A stretch of 53,098 nt of DNA. Origin: Nocardia veterana NBRC 100344 (GTDB lineage: Bacteria > Actinomycetota > Actinomycetes > Mycobacteriales > Mycobacteriaceae). The notes beneath the pieces are model-generated. The model made no database searches and was not told the origin of the DNA. It was given only the letters and a program-made list of their open reading frames with translations. Of this stretch, positions 17,565 to 27,669 are shown one piece after another (position 1 is the first letter of the stretch; each line of letters begins with the position of its first letter). The position numbers were made by a program, and so were the translations under genes. Location of the stretch: contig NZ_BAGM01000094.1 of NCBI RefSeq assembly GCF_000308855.1, positions 1 to 53,098 of the forward strand. The letters run 5' to 3'.

Positions 17565-19829
17565 GTGACTGTCACATCGACCGATCGTTTCACCGCAACG
17601 GTTCTGGGCCTCCCGCGAATCGGGCCGCGCCGCGAGCTCAAACGCGCCGTCGAAAGTTATTGGGCCGGAAGGATCGACGCCGCAGAGCTCGACCGGGTGG
17701 GTCGGCGGCTGCGGGTCGAGAGCCTCACCGCGGCCCAGTCCGCCGGACTCGATTCGGTGCCGGTGGGCACCTTCTCGCTCTACGACCAGATGCTCGATAC
17801 GGCCGTGCTGTTGGGTGCGCTGCCGCCTCGGGTCGCCGATATCGCCGACCCGCTGGACCGCTATTTCGCGGCCGCCCGCGGCGCCGAAGGCATCGAACCG
17901 CTGGAGATGACCAAATGGTTCGACACGAACTACCACTATCTGGTGCCGGAGATCGGCCCCGACACCCGGTTCGCCCTCGACCCGGCCGGACCGCTGCGAC
18001 AACTGCGGGAGGCACTCGACCTCGGCATTGCCGCGCGGCCCGTGGTGATCGGGCCGCTGACCTTCCTCGCCCTCGCCAAGGGCGTCGACGGCGTGAATCC
18101 GGCCGACCGTCTGCCCGAGCTGATTCCGCTCTACCGTGAGCTGCTGACCCGATTCGCCGAGGCGGGCGCGACCTGGGTGCAGTTCGACGAGCCCGCCCTG
18201 GTGCGGGATCTCGATGCCACCGAACTGGCCGCCGCCCGGACCACCTACACCGAGCTGAGCGCCGCCTACCGGCGGCCGAACCTGCTGGTGGCCACCTACT
18301 TCGGAACACCCGGGCCGGCGTTGGGCGCCCTCGCGGCCACGGCGGTCGACGGCATTGCCCTCGACCTGTGTTCCGGGACGACGGTATCCGAGATCGCGGA
18401 GCTTCCCGCGCTGGCGGACAAGCTGGTGGTGGCCGGTGTGGTCGACGGCCGCAACATCTGGCGCACGGATCTGGCCGCGGCGGTGCCCGAGCTGGACGCG
18501 CTGCGTAAGACGGTCGGCCGTCCGGCGGTGTCGACCTCGTGTTCGCTGCTGCATGTGCCGTACTCGCTGGCGGCCGAACCGGACCTGGACCCGGTGTTGC
18601 GATCCTGGCTGGCGTTCGGAGCCGAAAAGATCGCCGAGGTGCGGATCTTGGCTCGGGCGGTCGAGTCCGGCGCCGAGGCCGTCGCCGCGGAACTCGCGCA
18701 GGCGCGCTCCGCCATCGAGAGCCGTCGCCGCGACCCACGCTTGCACAACCGATCCGTGCGGGCCCGTCTGGCCGAAGTCGACGGCGGGCATCGCGCACCG
18801 GCACAGCGACGCCGGGAACTGCAGCGCGAACATCTGCGCCTGCCGTTGCTGCCGACCACCACCATCGGCTCCTATCCGCAGACCTCCGATATCCGCGCCG
18901 CCCGCGCCGCGCTGCGCGCCGGGTCGATCACGCCGACGCAGTACCGCGAGCGGATGCGCGCGGAGATCGCCGATGTCGTTGCCCTGCAAGAGGAACTGGG
19001 CCTCGACGTGCTCGTGCACGGCGAACCGGAACGCAACGACATGGTGCAGTACTTCGCCGAACAGCTGGACGGTTTCGCCGCCACCCGCAACGGCTGGGTG
19101 CAGTCCTACGGGACGCGCTGCGTGCGACCACCGATCCTCTACGGCGACGTCGTCCGCACCGCGCCGATGACCGTCGAGTGGATCACCTACGCCCAATCAC
19201 TGACCGACAAACCGGTCAAGGGCATGCTGACCGGCCCGGTCACGATTCTGGCCTGGTCATTCGTGCGTGATGATCAGCCGCTCGCCGACACCGCGCGCCA
19301 GGTGGCGCTCGCCATTCGCGACGAGACCGTCGATCTCGAGGCCGCCGGGATCCGCATCGTGCAGGTCGACGAGCCGGCACTGCGGGAACTGCTGCCGCTG
19401 CGTCGGGCCGATCAGCAGGGCTACCTGGAATGGGCGGTGGCCGCATTCCGATTGGCCACGAGCGGCGTCCGGGACGACACTCAGATCCATACCCATCTGT
19501 GCTACTCGGAGTTCGGCGACATCATCGGCGCCATCGCCGCACTCGATGCGGACGTCACCTCGGTGGAGGCGGCCCGCTCGCATATGGAGATCCTCGACGA
19601 CCTCACCGCGGCCGGGTACGCGCTGGGTATCGGACCGGGTGTCTACGACATCCACTCCCCGCGGGTGCCGAGCGTCTCGGAGATCGAGAACGCGCTGCGG
19701 GAGGCGATGAAAGCGGTTCCCGCCGAACGGTTGTGGGTCAATCCGGATTGCGGACTCAAGACCCGCGACCGCGCCGAGGTGACGGCGGCGCTGCGGAATA
19801 TGGTGACCGCGGCGCGGTCGGTGCGCTGA
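17565..19829 (+). CDS. metE: Cobalamin-independent methionine synthase (5-methyltetrahydropteroyltriglutamate-homocysteine methyltransferase)
   Basis: 754 residues, full length. N-terminal MetE domain starting near [17 protein letters not shown] and catalytic C-terminal barrel ([23 protein letters not shown]). Zinc ligands visible as THLCYSEF (His644, Cys646) and NPDCGLKTR (Cys729). Transfers the methyl of 5-methyl-tetrahydrofolate polyglutamate directly to homocysteine. GTG at 17565 with GGAG at 17555-17558. Controlled by the cobalamin riboswitch directly upstream. Confidence 0.97.
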   Translation: MTVTSTDRFTATVLGLPRIGPRRELKRAVESYWAGRIDAAELDRVGRRLRVESLTAAQSAGLDSVPVGTFSLYDQMLDTAVLLGALPPRVADIADPLDRYFAAARGAEGIEPLEMTKWFDTNYHYLVPEIGPDTRFALDPAGPLRQLREALDLGIAARPVVIGPLTFLALAKGVDGVNPADRLPELIPLYRELLTRFAEAGATWVQFDEPALVRDLDATELAAARTTYTELSAAYRRPNLLVATYFGTPGPALGALAATAVDGIALDLCSGTTVSEIAELPALADKLVVAGVVDGRNIWRTDLAAAVPELDALRKTVGRPAVSTSCSLLHVPYSLAAEPDLDPVLRSWLAFGAEKIAEVRILARAVESGAEAVAAELAQARSAIESRRRDPRLHNRSVRARLAEVDGGHRAPAQRRRELQREHLRLPLLPTTTIGSYPQTSDIRAARAALRAGSITPTQYRERMRAEIADVVALQEELGLDVLVHGEPERNDMVQYFAEQLDGFAATRNGWVQSYGTRCVRPPILYGDVVRTAPMTVEWITYAQSLTDKPVKGMLTGPVTILAWSFVRDDQPLADTARQVALAIRDETVDLEAAGIRIVQVDEPALRELLPLRRADQQGYLEWAVAAFRLATSGVRDDTQIHTHLCYSEFGDIIGAIAALDADVTSVEAARSHMEILDDLTAAGYALGIGPGVYDIHSPRVPSVSEIENALREAMKAVPAERLWVNPDCGLKTRDRAEVTAALRNMVTAARSVR

Positions 19830-19837
19830 TCGCAGCC

Positions 19838-19862
19838 GGCGGCCCGGCCGGTCCGGGTCGCC
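19838..19862 (+). terminator. Terminator hairpin after metE
   Basis: Arms GGCGGCCCGG and CCGGGTCGCC (one G-U pair) around a five-base loop, nine bases past the metE stop. No T-run, as is common in high-GC actinobacteria. The rest of 19863-20070 shows no gene. Confidence 0.55.
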
Positions 19863-20077
19863 GGCAATCCCGGCGGGTGCCGTGGCACTGGTTGCCGGGC
19901 ATCTGTCCAGCACCATCCGCGCCGGCCGATGCCGCAGACGCCGGTGCCCGGCGCCCCCGCCGTTCGCACCGTCCGATCCCGAGCTACTTGACGCGACATC
20001 CTTCGCACGCTACGCATCTGCCGGAAAGATCAAAAGTCCTTGAAACGCCCGCCCCGAGTTCGCGACAACGAGCGAAA

Positions 20078-20109
20078 TTGCAATGATTGCGAAGGCTTGT
20101 GGGTACCAT
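20078..20109 (+). promoter_or_regulatory. Putative leaderless promoter with ATTGCRA direct repeats (possible autoregulatory site)
   Basis: TACCAT (20104-20109) ends six bases before the GTG at 20116. Upstream, ATTGCAA and ATTGCGA lie as direct repeats about ten bases apart (20077-20092). RamB-type regulators bind TTTGCAAA-like sites and repress themselves, so these repeats are a candidate site; the link is inference. Confidence 0.4.
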
Positions 20110-20115
20110 CTGCGG

Positions 20116-21537
20116 GTGCGCAAGATGTATGCGGGTGCCCGGTTACGGCGGTTGCGCGAAGAACGACGGATGACCCAGGCCGCCCTGGCCAAGTCCTTGG
20201 AGCTTTCGCCCAGCTATCTCAATCAGCTCGAACGCGACCAGCGACCGTTGACGATTCCCGTTCTGCTGAAACTGAATTCGACCTTCGATCTCGATGTCCA
20301 GTTCTTCGCCGCCGATTCCGATGCTCGCCTGGTGTCGGACCTGCACGAGGTGCTGGTCGAAGCCGCCGGCGGTACCGCGCCACCGGCCGCGGAGGTCGAA
20401 GATCTCGCCACCCGCCTACCCGAGGTCGCGAAGACCATCGTCGCCATGCATCGGCGGCTGCGAGCCACCACCGACCAGCTCGATCTGCTGTCGTCCAAGG
20501 TGTCCACCCCGACCGGCGCACCCGGTGTCCCCATGCCCTACGAGGACGTGCGCGACTTCTTCTACGACCATCACAATCACATCCCGCAGCTGGACCTGGC
20601 CGCCGAACGGCTGTTCGACGAATGCGGGCTGACCATCGGCTCGATCGATCGCCAGCTGGCCCGAGTGGCGGAGGAACGGGCCGGGGTCACCGTGCTGGTA
20701 CGCGGAGACGGGGCCGATCCCACGATTCCGAAACGCCGCTACGATCCCGAATCCCGCACCCTCATCCTCGCCCGCCGGCTGCGCCCCGGGCAGCGGGCCT
20801 TCCAGATCGCCACCACCCTCGCCTTTCTCCTGCACGGAGACCTGCTCGACGAGGTCCTCGATGCCACTCCGGCACTGGTCGGGGAATCGCGGGCGCTGGC
20901 CCGGGTCGGGCTGGCCAACTATTTCGCCGGGGCGCTGGTCCTGCCCTACGGAAAGTTCCTGCGTTCGGCCGAGGAACTGTCCTACGACATCGATCTGCTC
21001 GCGCTGCGGTTCGAGGTGAGTTTCGAGACGGCGTGTCATCGGCTGAGCACGCTGCAACGGCAGGGGCAGCGCGGGGTGCCGTTCTTCTTCGTGCGCACCG
21101 ATCGAGCGGGCAACATCTCCAAACGCCAGTCCGCCACGGCTTTCCACTTCTCCCGGGTCGGTGGCAGCTGCCCACTGTGGGTGGTGCACGAGGCCTTCTC
21201 CCACCCCGGCCGCATCCTCACCCAGGTCGCCGCGATGCCCGACGGACGACGCTATCTGTGGATCGCCCGGACCACGCATCAGAGTCCGCAGGGGTTCGGC
21301 ACGGCCACCAAGGAATTCGCGGTGGGCCTCGGCTGCGATATCGAATACGCCGACCGGCTGGTCTACTCCAAGGGACTGCAGCTCGACGACCCGGATGCGG
21401 CGGTGCCGATCGGCGCCGGATGCAAGGTATGCGAACGACCGGCCTGCCCACAGCGCGCGTTCCCGCAGATCGGCCGGCCGCTGGCGGTGACCGAGAACAC
21501 CAGCGTCGACCTGCCGTATCCGCCCTCGACCCGGTAG
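20116..21537 (+). CDS. RamB/ScfR-type transcriptional regulator (XRE HTH plus ImmA/IrrE-like domain)
   Basis: 473 residues from the GTG at 20116. N-terminal helix-turn-helix (GARLRRLREERRMTQAALAKSL and SPSYLNQLERDQRPLT), a linker, then an ImmA/IrrE-like central domain (RAFQIATTLAFLLHGDLLDEV, GLANYFAGALVLPYGKFLRSAEE) and a C-terminal Cys-containing ScfR-type domain (GCKVCERPACPQRAFP). This is the architecture of RamB/GlxR-pathway regulators and Rv0465c/Rv1129c/PrpR-type activators of acetate, glyoxylate or propionate metabolism, which sense short-chain acyl-CoA. In PrpR the C-terminal cysteines hold an Fe-S cluster; that may apply here. Start chosen by alignment to RamB (M-x-K-x-Y-x-G); ATG at 20125 is an alternative. 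Converges with recG, 4 bases apart. Confidence 0.82.
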   Translation: MRKMYAGARLRRLREERRMTQAALAKSLELSPSYLNQLERDQRPLTIPVLLKLNSTFDLDVQFFAADSDARLVSDLHEVLVEAAGGTAPPAAEVEDLATRLPEVAKTIVAMHRRLRATTDQLDLLSSKVSTPTGAPGVPMPYEDVRDFFYDHHNHIPQLDLAAERLFDECGLTIGSIDRQLARVAEERAGVTVLVRGDGADPTIPKRRYDPESRTLILARRLRPGQRAFQIATTLAFLLHGDLLDEVLDATPALVGESRALARVGLANYFAGALVLPYGKFLRSAEELSYDIDLLALRFEVSFETACHRLSTLQRQGQRGVPFFFVRTDRAGNISKRQSATAFHFSRVGGSCPLWVVHEAFSHPGRILTQVAAMPDGRRYLWIARTTHQSPQGFGTATKEFAVGLGCDIEYADRLVYSKGLQLDDPDAAVPIGAGCKVCERPACPQRAFPQIGRPLAVTENTSVDLPYPPSTR

Positions 21538-21541
21538 CCGG

Positions 21542-23824
21542 TCAGGACTTCGCCAGATACTCCAGTCGTTCGGAGTCGACGGCGGCGTGCATCATCGTCG
21601 CCAGGCCCGGATGGCGGGTCAGACCGGGATCGGCGTCGACCACCTCGCGCGCCAATTGCTGTGCGGCGGTGATGACATCGAGGTCGTCCAGCAGGGACAG
21701 CAGCTTCAGACTGCGCGCGGTACCCGACTGTGCCGAGCCGAGCACATCGCCCTCCCTGCGCTGGCGCAGATCCAGCACCGACAGTTCGAAGCCGTCCAAG
21801 GTGGCGGCCACCGCCTCCAGACGCGCCATCGCGGTACCCATCGGCGAGGTCTCGGTGATCAGCAGGCACAGCCCCGGGTGCTTACCACGGCCCACGCGGC
21901 CCCGCAGCTGATGCAGCTGACTGACGCCGAAGCGGTCGGCGTCCACGATGACCATCACCGTCGCGTTGGGCACGTCGACACCGACCTCGACCACCGTGGT
22001 GCAGACCAGGACGTCGAGTTCGCCGTCGTTGAACGAGCGCATCACCCGGTCCTTGTCCTCGGTCGGCAACCGGCCGTGCAACAGACCGAGTCGCAGATCC
22101 GACAGCGCACCGGTGCGCAACGTCTCGTACACGTCGACCGCGGCGTGGGTGGTCGGCGCCTCACCCGCATCGTCGTCGGCGGTTCGCTTGCGGCCCTTGG
22201 CTTTCGACTTACCGGCGCCGTCGTCCTCCTCGTCGCCGATGCGCGAGCACACCACGTACGCCTGCCGGCCCGCCGCCACCTCCTCGCGGATCCGCTCCCA
22301 TGCGCGCTCCACCCAGGCCGGCTTCATCCGGGCCGGCACCACCCGGGTGGTGATCGGTGAGCGGCCACGCGGCAGTTCGGTAAGGGTGGAGGTCTCCAGA
22401 TCGCCGAGTGTCGTCATCGCGATGGTGCGCGGAATCGGGGTCGCGGTCATCACCAGCAGATGCGGGGTGATGCCATCTTTCGCCTTGGCGCGCAGCGCAT
22501 CTCGCTGTTCGACCCCGAAGCGGTGCTGTTCGTCGACGATCACCATGCCCAGATCGAAGAATTCCACCGCGTCCTGGATCAGCGCGTGGGTGCCGATGAC
22601 GATTCCCGCGGTGCCGGTGACCACATCCAGCAGTGCCGCCTTCCGGGCACTCGCCGACATCGAGCCGGTGAGCAGAACCACCTTGGTGGCCGGCTCGGCG
22701 GCACCCAGCTCACCCGCCGCACCCAGATCGCCGAGCATGGTGCGCAGCGATCGATAATGTTGGGCGGCAAGGACTTCCGTGGGCGCGAGCAACGCACACT
22801 GCAACCCGGAATCGACCACCTGCAACATCGCGTGCAATGCCACGATCGTCTTACCGGAGCCGACCTCGCCCTGCAGCAGCCGGTGCATCGGATGTGTCCG
22901 CGACAGGTCACCGGAGATCTCGGCGATCACCTTGTTCTGCCCTGCGGTCAGTTCGAACGGCAGTCGCTGTTCGAAAGCGGCCGCGATCCCGTCGGCGCGC
23001 GGCGGGCAGGGCCGGGCGGTGCGGCCGGCCGCGTCGTGGCGGCGTTGAGCCAGAACCAGTTGCAGCGCCAACGCCTCGTCGAACCGCAGCCGCTGCCGAG
23101 CCTGGTCGATATCGGACTTCCGCTCGGGCAGGTGGATCAGCCGCAGGGCATCGGAGACCGCCAGCAGTTCGTGTTCCTCGCGCAGCGGCGCGGGCAGCGG
23201 ATCGTCGATCGGATCGAGCTGATCGAGGACCTGCCGCACACAGGCCAGGATGTCCCAGCTCTGCACCTTCGCGGTGGCCGGGTAGACCGGGATGTACTCC
23301 CGCTCGAAGAACGAAATGTCCACGCCGCCCGCGCCTTTCGCGCTCTCCGCGAGACCGCGCAGGGCACCGCCGCCGCGCACCGAGGTGAGGCTGTCCACCG
23401 ATTCGGCACTCTCGGGCAGGATCAGGTAGGAGGGGTGGGACAGATTCCAGCGATCCGGCCGCCACCAGTGCACGGTGCCCGACATCATCGCTCGAACCCC
23501 TTGCTTCACCAGGTAATTCACCTTGTCACCGTTGAAGAAGGTGATCTCCACAGGTTTCGCGGAGCCGGTATCGAGATCGACCTTCAACAGTTTGCCGCGC
23601 CGCTGCCGCATCGGCCGCAACTCGGTTCGGCTCACCCGGCCGACGACCGTGATGTGGGCGCCCTCCTCCGGGGCCTCCTCGGTGAGCGGCTGCCCCTGGG
23701 TGGCATAGCGCAGCGGGTAATGGCGCAGCAGATCCTCGACGATATGCATATCGAAGGCGTCGGCCAGCGGTTCGGCCGCCTTCACACCCAATACGTGGTC
23801 GAGCCGATCGCTCAACGTCGCCAT
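21542..23824 (-). CDS. recG: ATP-dependent DNA helicase RecG
   Basis: 760 residues. N-terminal wedge/OB domain (ITVVGRVSRTELRPMRQRRG), Walker A GEVGSGKTIVAL, DEQH box (VIVDEQHRFGVEQR), TATPIPRT, helicase motif VVEVGVDVPNATVMVI and QLHQLRGRVGRGKHPG. Remodels stalled replication forks and Holliday junctions. An acidic/Lys insertion between helicase lobes (DDGAGKSKAKGRKRTADD) is unusual but may be species-specific. The ATG abuts the stop of the DAK2 gene, forming the common actinobacterial DAK2-recG pair. Confidence 0.96.
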   Translation of the reverse strand: MATLSDRLDHVLGVKAAEPLADAFDMHIVEDLLRHYPLRYATQGQPLTEEAPEEGAHITVVGRVSRTELRPMRQRRGKLLKVDLDTGSAKPVEITFFNGDKVNYLVKQGVRAMMSGTVHWWRPDRWNLSHPSYLILPESAESVDSLTSVRGGGALRGLAESAKGAGGVDISFFEREYIPVYPATAKVQSWDILACVRQVLDQLDPIDDPLPAPLREEHELLAVSDALRLIHLPERKSDIDQARQRLRFDEALALQLVLAQRRHDAAGRTARPCPPRADGIAAAFEQRLPFELTAGQNKVIAEISGDLSRTHPMHRLLQGEVGSGKTIVALHAMLQVVDSGLQCALLAPTEVLAAQHYRSLRTMLGDLGAAGELGAAEPATKVVLLTGSMSASARKAALLDVVTGTAGIVIGTHALIQDAVEFFDLGMVIVDEQHRFGVEQRDALRAKAKDGITPHLLVMTATPIPRTIAMTTLGDLETSTLTELPRGRSPITTRVVPARMKPAWVERAWERIREEVAAGRQAYVVCSRIGDEEDDGAGKSKAKGRKRTADDDAGEAPTTHAAVDVYETLRTGALSDLRLGLLHGRLPTEDKDRVMRSFNDGELDVLVCTTVVEVGVDVPNATVMVIVDADRFGVSQLHQLRGRVGRGKHPGLCLLITETSPMGTAMARLEAVAATLDGFELSVLDLRQRREGDVLGSAQSGTARSLKLLSLLDDLDVITAAQQLAREVVDADPGLTRHPGLATMMHAAVDSERLEYLAKS

Positions 23825-25534
23825 CTATTCCACCCCGATCTGGACCAGGTCCACGGCCTGCCCGCCGTCGTAGGTGACGACTTCGACGCCGGGAAATTCC
23901 GTGGTGATGTGTTCGGTGAGTTCGTCGGCCAGCCCGTCCGGCGCCTGCGCGCCCAGCAGCAGGGTCACCAGTTCCCCGCCCAGCCCGAGCATGCGATCGA
24001 GCAGCGTACGGGCCGCCCGGCGCAGATCCGGATCGATCACGACGACGTCGTGCCCCACCAGACCGAGTCCATCGCCCTGTTCGCAGGTGCCGACGATGGT
24101 CAGCGCGCGTTCGGCGGCGATCCGCACCGCACCCCAGCGGGTGCTCGCGGCCGACTGTGACATGGTCAGCGCATCGTCGACGGCCAGGCTGCCGCTGTCG
24201 TGCAGGGCCAGGGCGGCCAGCCCCTGCACCATCGACAGGCTGGGCAGCATGAGCACCTCGCGCCGGCCGTCGCGCGCGGCGACGCCGATCGCGACCAGAT
24301 CGGGAGCGGGCAGGGCGCCGTTGGGCAGCACCAGCACCTCACGCTGCGGCATCGCCCGGATCGCGTCCAGCAACCGATCGGCGGTGACCTCACCGGTCAG
24401 CACCACCGCACCCGAATCCTCGAACAACCGCACCGCCCCGGCGCCGCTGGCGATCGCGAGGATGCCCCGGTCGGCCGGCCCGGCCGCGGCCGGCGACTCG
24501 ACTACCAGCCCCTCGATCCGGATCTTGCGCACGGCACCGGCGGCCAGCCCGGCCTCGACCGCCGCGCCGGCGTCGGCGCAGTGCACGTGCACCGACCACA
24601 GATCGGCGCCGTCGCCGACCACCACCACCGAATCCCCCAGCGCCGCAAGCGCATTGCGCAAGGCGTCGATCCGCGCGGTGTCGGTGTCCGCGACGAGGTA
24701 CATCACCTCGTACTGCGACCAGGCCGAACGCCCCGCCCGCGCCGCCCGGTCCGCACCGCTCGCCTCGGTCTCGCCACAGGAGGCGAGCCGGTCGTGGTCC
24801 GCGAGCGGCGTCCCGGTATCCGGCGCGGCGACCAGACGGGTGCGGCCGCGACCCGCATCCTCGGCTCCGGCCCGGCCGTACGTGGGGCGGTTCGGTGCGA
24901 TACCGGTGCACACCTGCACCAGCGCATCGAGCAGCACAACCAGTCCGCGCGCACCCGCGTCGACCACCCCGGCCGCGCGCAGTACGCCCAGTTGCGACGG
25001 GGTTTCTCCCAGCGCCTTCGCCGCACCCTCCGCGGCGGCGGCGGCGATCGCGGCCACGGTCGGTTCCGGTGAATCCGCGGCCCGGTCCGCGGCGGCCTCC
25101 AGCACGGTGAGCATGGTGCCGTCCACCGGATCGCTCAGCGAGGCCCGTACCAGCGCGGCGGCACGGCGCAGTCCGCCGCGCAGCGCCGCCGCGTCGAACG
25201 GCTCGCCGGCCACTTCGGCCAGCCCGCGCAGGACCTGCGAAAGGATGATGCCGGAATTCCCGCACGCGCCGACCGTCGCCGCCCGTGCCATCGCCGTGAG
25301 CAGTGTCGCGACCCCGCCGGTGGGTGCCGCGGTCGACGGCTCGTGCGCCACCGCCTTCATCGCGGCACGCATCGTGATCAACAGATTGGTCCCGGTATCG
25401 GAGTCGGCGACCGGAAAGACGTTCAGGGAATTGATCTCGTCCCGGTGTGCCGACAGCCGGTCGACACACAGCCACCCCCATTGCCGCAGCGCGGCCGCAT
25501 CGAGCGTCTCCCGGACCTCGAGCACCGTCACCAT
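23825..25534 (-). CDS. DAK2 domain protein (FakA/YloV-like)
   Basis: About 569 residues. N-terminal DAK2 kinase domain with the nucleotide/metal motif NVFPVADSDTGTN (Asp44, Asp46, Asn50) and ACGNSGIILSQVLRG, then a FakA-type central and C-terminal domain (YEVMYLVADTD, VLVLPNGALPAPDL, GGELVTLLLGAQAP). In Firmicutes FakA phosphorylates fatty acids held by FakB/DegV proteins; no DegV gene is seen here, so a fatty-acid kinase role is inference. Position between rpmB and recG is conserved. In M. tuberculosis the homologue appears split (Rv2974c/Rv2975c); here it is intact. ATG at 25534 is adjacent to GGAAGG; GTG at 25525 has better spacing and is an alternative. Confidence 0.85.
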   Translation of the reverse strand: MVTVLEVRETLDAAALRQWGWLCVDRLSAHRDEINSLNVFPVADSDTGTNLLITMRAAMKAVAHEPSTAAPTGGVATLLTAMARAATVGACGNSGIILSQVLRGLAEVAGEPFDAAALRGGLRRAAALVRASLSDPVDGTMLTVLEAAADRAADSPEPTVAAIAAAAAEGAAKALGETPSQLGVLRAAGVVDAGARGLVVLLDALVQVCTGIAPNRPTYGRAGAEDAGRGRTRLVAAPDTGTPLADHDRLASCGETEASGADRAARAGRSAWSQYEVMYLVADTDTARIDALRNALAALGDSVVVVGDGADLWSVHVHCADAGAAVEAGLAAGAVRKIRIEGLVVESPAAAGPADRGILAIASGAGAVRLFEDSGAVVLTGEVTADRLLDAIRAMPQREVLVLPNGALPAPDLVAIGVAARDGRREVLMLPSLSMVQGLAALALHDSGSLAVDDALTMSQSAASTRWGAVRIAAERALTIVGTCEQGDGLGLVGHDVVVIDPDLRRAARTLLDRMLGLGGELVTLLLGAQAPDGLADELTEHITTEFPGVEVVTYDGGQAVDLVQIGVE

Positions 25535-25822
25535 CCTTCCGCCGCCACGTGATCGCACCGTCCAACCCGCCAGCCAGGGTAGTCGCCCGCACCGACACCT
25601 CCGGCAGCCGAATCCCGCTCGCGAACGCGGCGCGGCGGCGGGGACGGGGGAGGCGATTGGACATCGAATATCGCCGCCCGCTACTCTTGCAGGGTTGCCT
25701 CACGCGGCCGCTGCTCGGTTGCGTTCACCGGCGGTTTCGCCGGTAGGCATTGAGGATAAAGTTTCCGGACAGGCTGTCCTAGCCGACAGCGGTCCCCACA
25801 TGACATGAAGGAGCTCGCGACT

Positions 25823-26014
25823 ATGGCTGCCGTCTGCGACGTCTGCGCCAAGGGCCCCGGCTTCGGTAAGTCGGTTTCGCACTCGCACCGGCGCACCAAC
25901 CGTCGCTGGAACCCGAACATCCAGACCGTTCGTGCGCAGGTTGCCCCGGGCAACACCCGCCGGATGAACGTCTGCACCTCCTGCCTGAAGGCCGGGAAGG
26001 TCGTTCGCGGCTGA
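25823..26014 (+). CDS. rpmB: 50S ribosomal protein L28 (zinc-binding form)
   Basis: 63 residues, [20 protein letters not shown], with CxxC pairs (CDVC and CTSC) of the zinc-binding form. ATG at 25823 with AAGGAG at 25808-25813. The upstream ATG at 25805 would only add the ribosome-site sequence. A seven-base-pair hairpin (ACCGGCG-GTTT-CGCCGGT, 25727-25744) lies in its leader. Divergent from the DAK2-recG pair, the conserved order. Confidence 0.96.
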   Translation: MAAVCDVCAKGPGFGKSVSHSHRRTNRRWNPNIQTVRAQVAPGNTRRMNVCTSCLKAGKVVRG

Positions 26015-26087
26015 GCTGCGTAGACATCTCCGACGCCCCGGCACCCGACAGGGTGGCCGGGGCGTCGTCGTCTCCCCGGACGTCCCG

Positions 26088-26639
26088 ATGACCGGATCGC
26101 CCTGGCGGATCGTGCCGGCCTCCGCCGGCTACGCCCGGGATGTGGCGGTCTGTCATATCGAATCCTGGCGCGAGTCCCATCGAGGGCTGGTGCCCGACCA
26201 CCTGCTCGCCGCATTCGACGTGGACCGACGGGCCGCCCGGTGGGCCGCGCACATCGAATCGGCCGACCGCGCGCCGACCGAGCCGACGGCCCACACCGTC
26301 GTGCTGGCCGTCGACGACACCCGTGCCCCCGGCGATCGAGTCGTCGGGTTCGCCCATGCGGGACCGCCGCGCGATGTTCCGCGCGTGGCCGACCGGGAAC
26401 TGTATGCGCTCTACGTCCGGGCCGACAGCTACGGCACCGGTCTCGCATCGGAATTGCTGCGCGCGATTCTCCTCCCCGACACCGACACCGTGTTATGGGT
26501 GTTCGAGGAGAATCGGCGCGCCCGGAATTTCTATCGAAAGTTCGGATTCGTCGCCGACGAGGCCCGCCGAATCGAACCGTTCTCGGCGGCGAGCGAAATC
26601 CGGATGATCGCCCGCCGCGGGATCACTGGGCGCCGTTGA
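26088..26639 (+). CDS. GNAT family N-acetyltransferase
   Basis: 183 residues. Acetyl-CoA fold elements: CHIESWRESHRGLVPDHLLAAF at the N-terminus, ELYALYVRADSYGTGLASELLRAIL (motif A with a modified R/Q-x-x-G-x-G/A loop, DSYGTG) and VLWVFEENRRARNFYRKFGFV (motif B). Probably acetylates a small amine; substrate unknown. ATG at 26088; ribosome site unclear. Its last 17 bases overlap the end of the opposite-strand small secreted gene. Confidence 0.85.
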   Translation: MTGSPWRIVPASAGYARDVAVCHIESWRESHRGLVPDHLLAAFDVDRRAARWAAHIESADRAPTEPTAHTVVLAVDDTRAPGDRVVGFAHAGPPRDVPRVADRELYALYVRADSYGTGLASELLRAILLPDTDTVLWVFEENRRARNFYRKFGFVADEARRIEPFSAASEIRMIARRGITGRR

Positions 26640-26898
26640 AGCAGTCCAGCCCGCCCTGCGCACTGAGGCTCTGGAAAATGCACAGGCCGCGGGCGTTCAC
26701 GTTGGACGACAGCGACGACGAACCCGTCTGCGGATCCCACAGTGCCAGCACCGGTCCCGCCTGTGCGGTGGCAACCTGCTCCTGCGGGGAAGCCGGCTCC
26801 AACGGCAGGCCGGCGGCCTGAGCCACCGCCGGGGCGCCCAGCACGGCCGCGCCCGCGGCAACGGCGACGACCGCGCCGCGCACGGATGTGATCTGCAT
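26623..26898 (-). CDS. Small secreted protein with two cysteines
   Basis: 91 residues. Signal peptide about residues 1-28 (MQITSVRGAVVAVAAGAAVLG, cleavage near VAQA-AG), leaving a mature protein of about 62 residues with Cys73 and Cys86, which could form a disulphide, and the segment ALWDPQTGSSSLSSNVNARGL. ATG at 26898 preceded by AGGAGCAGAGGT. No family recognised; small exported proteins of this shape are common in nocardiae. Tail-to-tail overlap of 17 bases with the GNAT gene. Confidence 0.75.
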   Translation of the reverse strand: MQITSVRGAVVAVAAGAAVLGAPAVAQAAGLPLEPASPQEQVATAQAGPVLALWDPQTGSSSLSSNVNARGLCIFQSLSAQGGLDCFNGAQ

Positions 26899-26936
26899 AC
26901 CTCTGCTCCTGTTTCGCTCGAACTGTTGCGCCCCGG

Positions 26937-27614
26937 TCAGGGCAAGCGCCAATCGACCGGGGCGGCCCCCAATGTACCGAGCAATTCGTTGGTTCGGGAG
27001 AAAGGCCTGGATCCGAAGAAACCGCGCGAGGCGGACAACGGTGAGGGATGGGCGGATTCGATGGTCGGGACGTCGCCGAGCATCGGCTTCAGCGTCGCCG
27101 CGTCGCGACCCCACAGGATCGCCACCAGCGGCTGCTCCCGAGCCACCAGGGCGCGAATCGCCTGCTCGGTGACCGCTTCCCAGCCCTTGCCCCGATGTGA
27201 GGCGGGCTGGCCCGGCGAGACGGTCAGCACTCGGTTCAGCAGCAGCACACCCTGATCCGACCACGGCGACAGATCCCCGCACGAGGGCGTCGGATGACCG
27301 AGGTCGCGCGAATATTCGGAGAAGATGTTCGCCAGGCTGCGCGGCACCGGTGAAACATCCGGCGCCACCGAGAAACTCAGGCCCATCGCATGACCGGGTG
27401 TCGGATAGGGATCCTGGCCGACGATCAGCACGCGCACCTTGTCGAAGGGCCGGGTGAAGGCGCGTAACACGTTCTCCCCCTTGGGAAAGTATCCGCGTCC
27501 GGCGGCGTTCTCCGCGCGCAGGAACTCCCCCATCTCGGTGATCCGGTCGGCCACCGGCGCCAACGCCTCGGCCCAGCCGGTATCGATGATCTCCGACAGC
27601 GGTTTCACACCCAT
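26937..27614 (-). CDS. ung: Uracil-DNA glycosylase
   Basis: 225 residues. Catalytic motif [21 protein letters not shown] (water-activating Asp in GQDPYP) and the [13 protein letters not shown] leucine-loop region with catalytic His. Removes uracil from DNA. ATG at 27614 ([10 protein letters not shown]) gives the family length; the frame upstream overlies thiL. In the thiL-ung order of M. tuberculosis. Confidence 0.96.
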   Translation of the reverse strand: MGVKPLSEIIDTGWAEALAPVADRITEMGEFLRAENAAGRGYFPKGENVLRAFTRPFDKVRVLIVGQDPYPTPGHAMGLSFSVAPDVSPVPRSLANIFSEYSRDLGHPTPSCGDLSPWSDQGVLLLNRVLTVSPGQPASHRGKGWEAVTEQAIRALVAREQPLVAILWGRDAATLKPMLGDVPTIESAHPSPLSASRGFFGSRPFSRTNELLGTLGAAPVDWRLP

Positions 27615-27669
27615 GTCGGGACAAGATAGTCGGCACGGATCCGCCGCGTCACGCCGACCACCCGCTGTT

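Noticed and set aside
16803..19196. Minus-strand open frame of 797 codons spanning the riboswitch and metE
   Set aside because: Covers metE in antisense and the pyc start in another frame; no domain.
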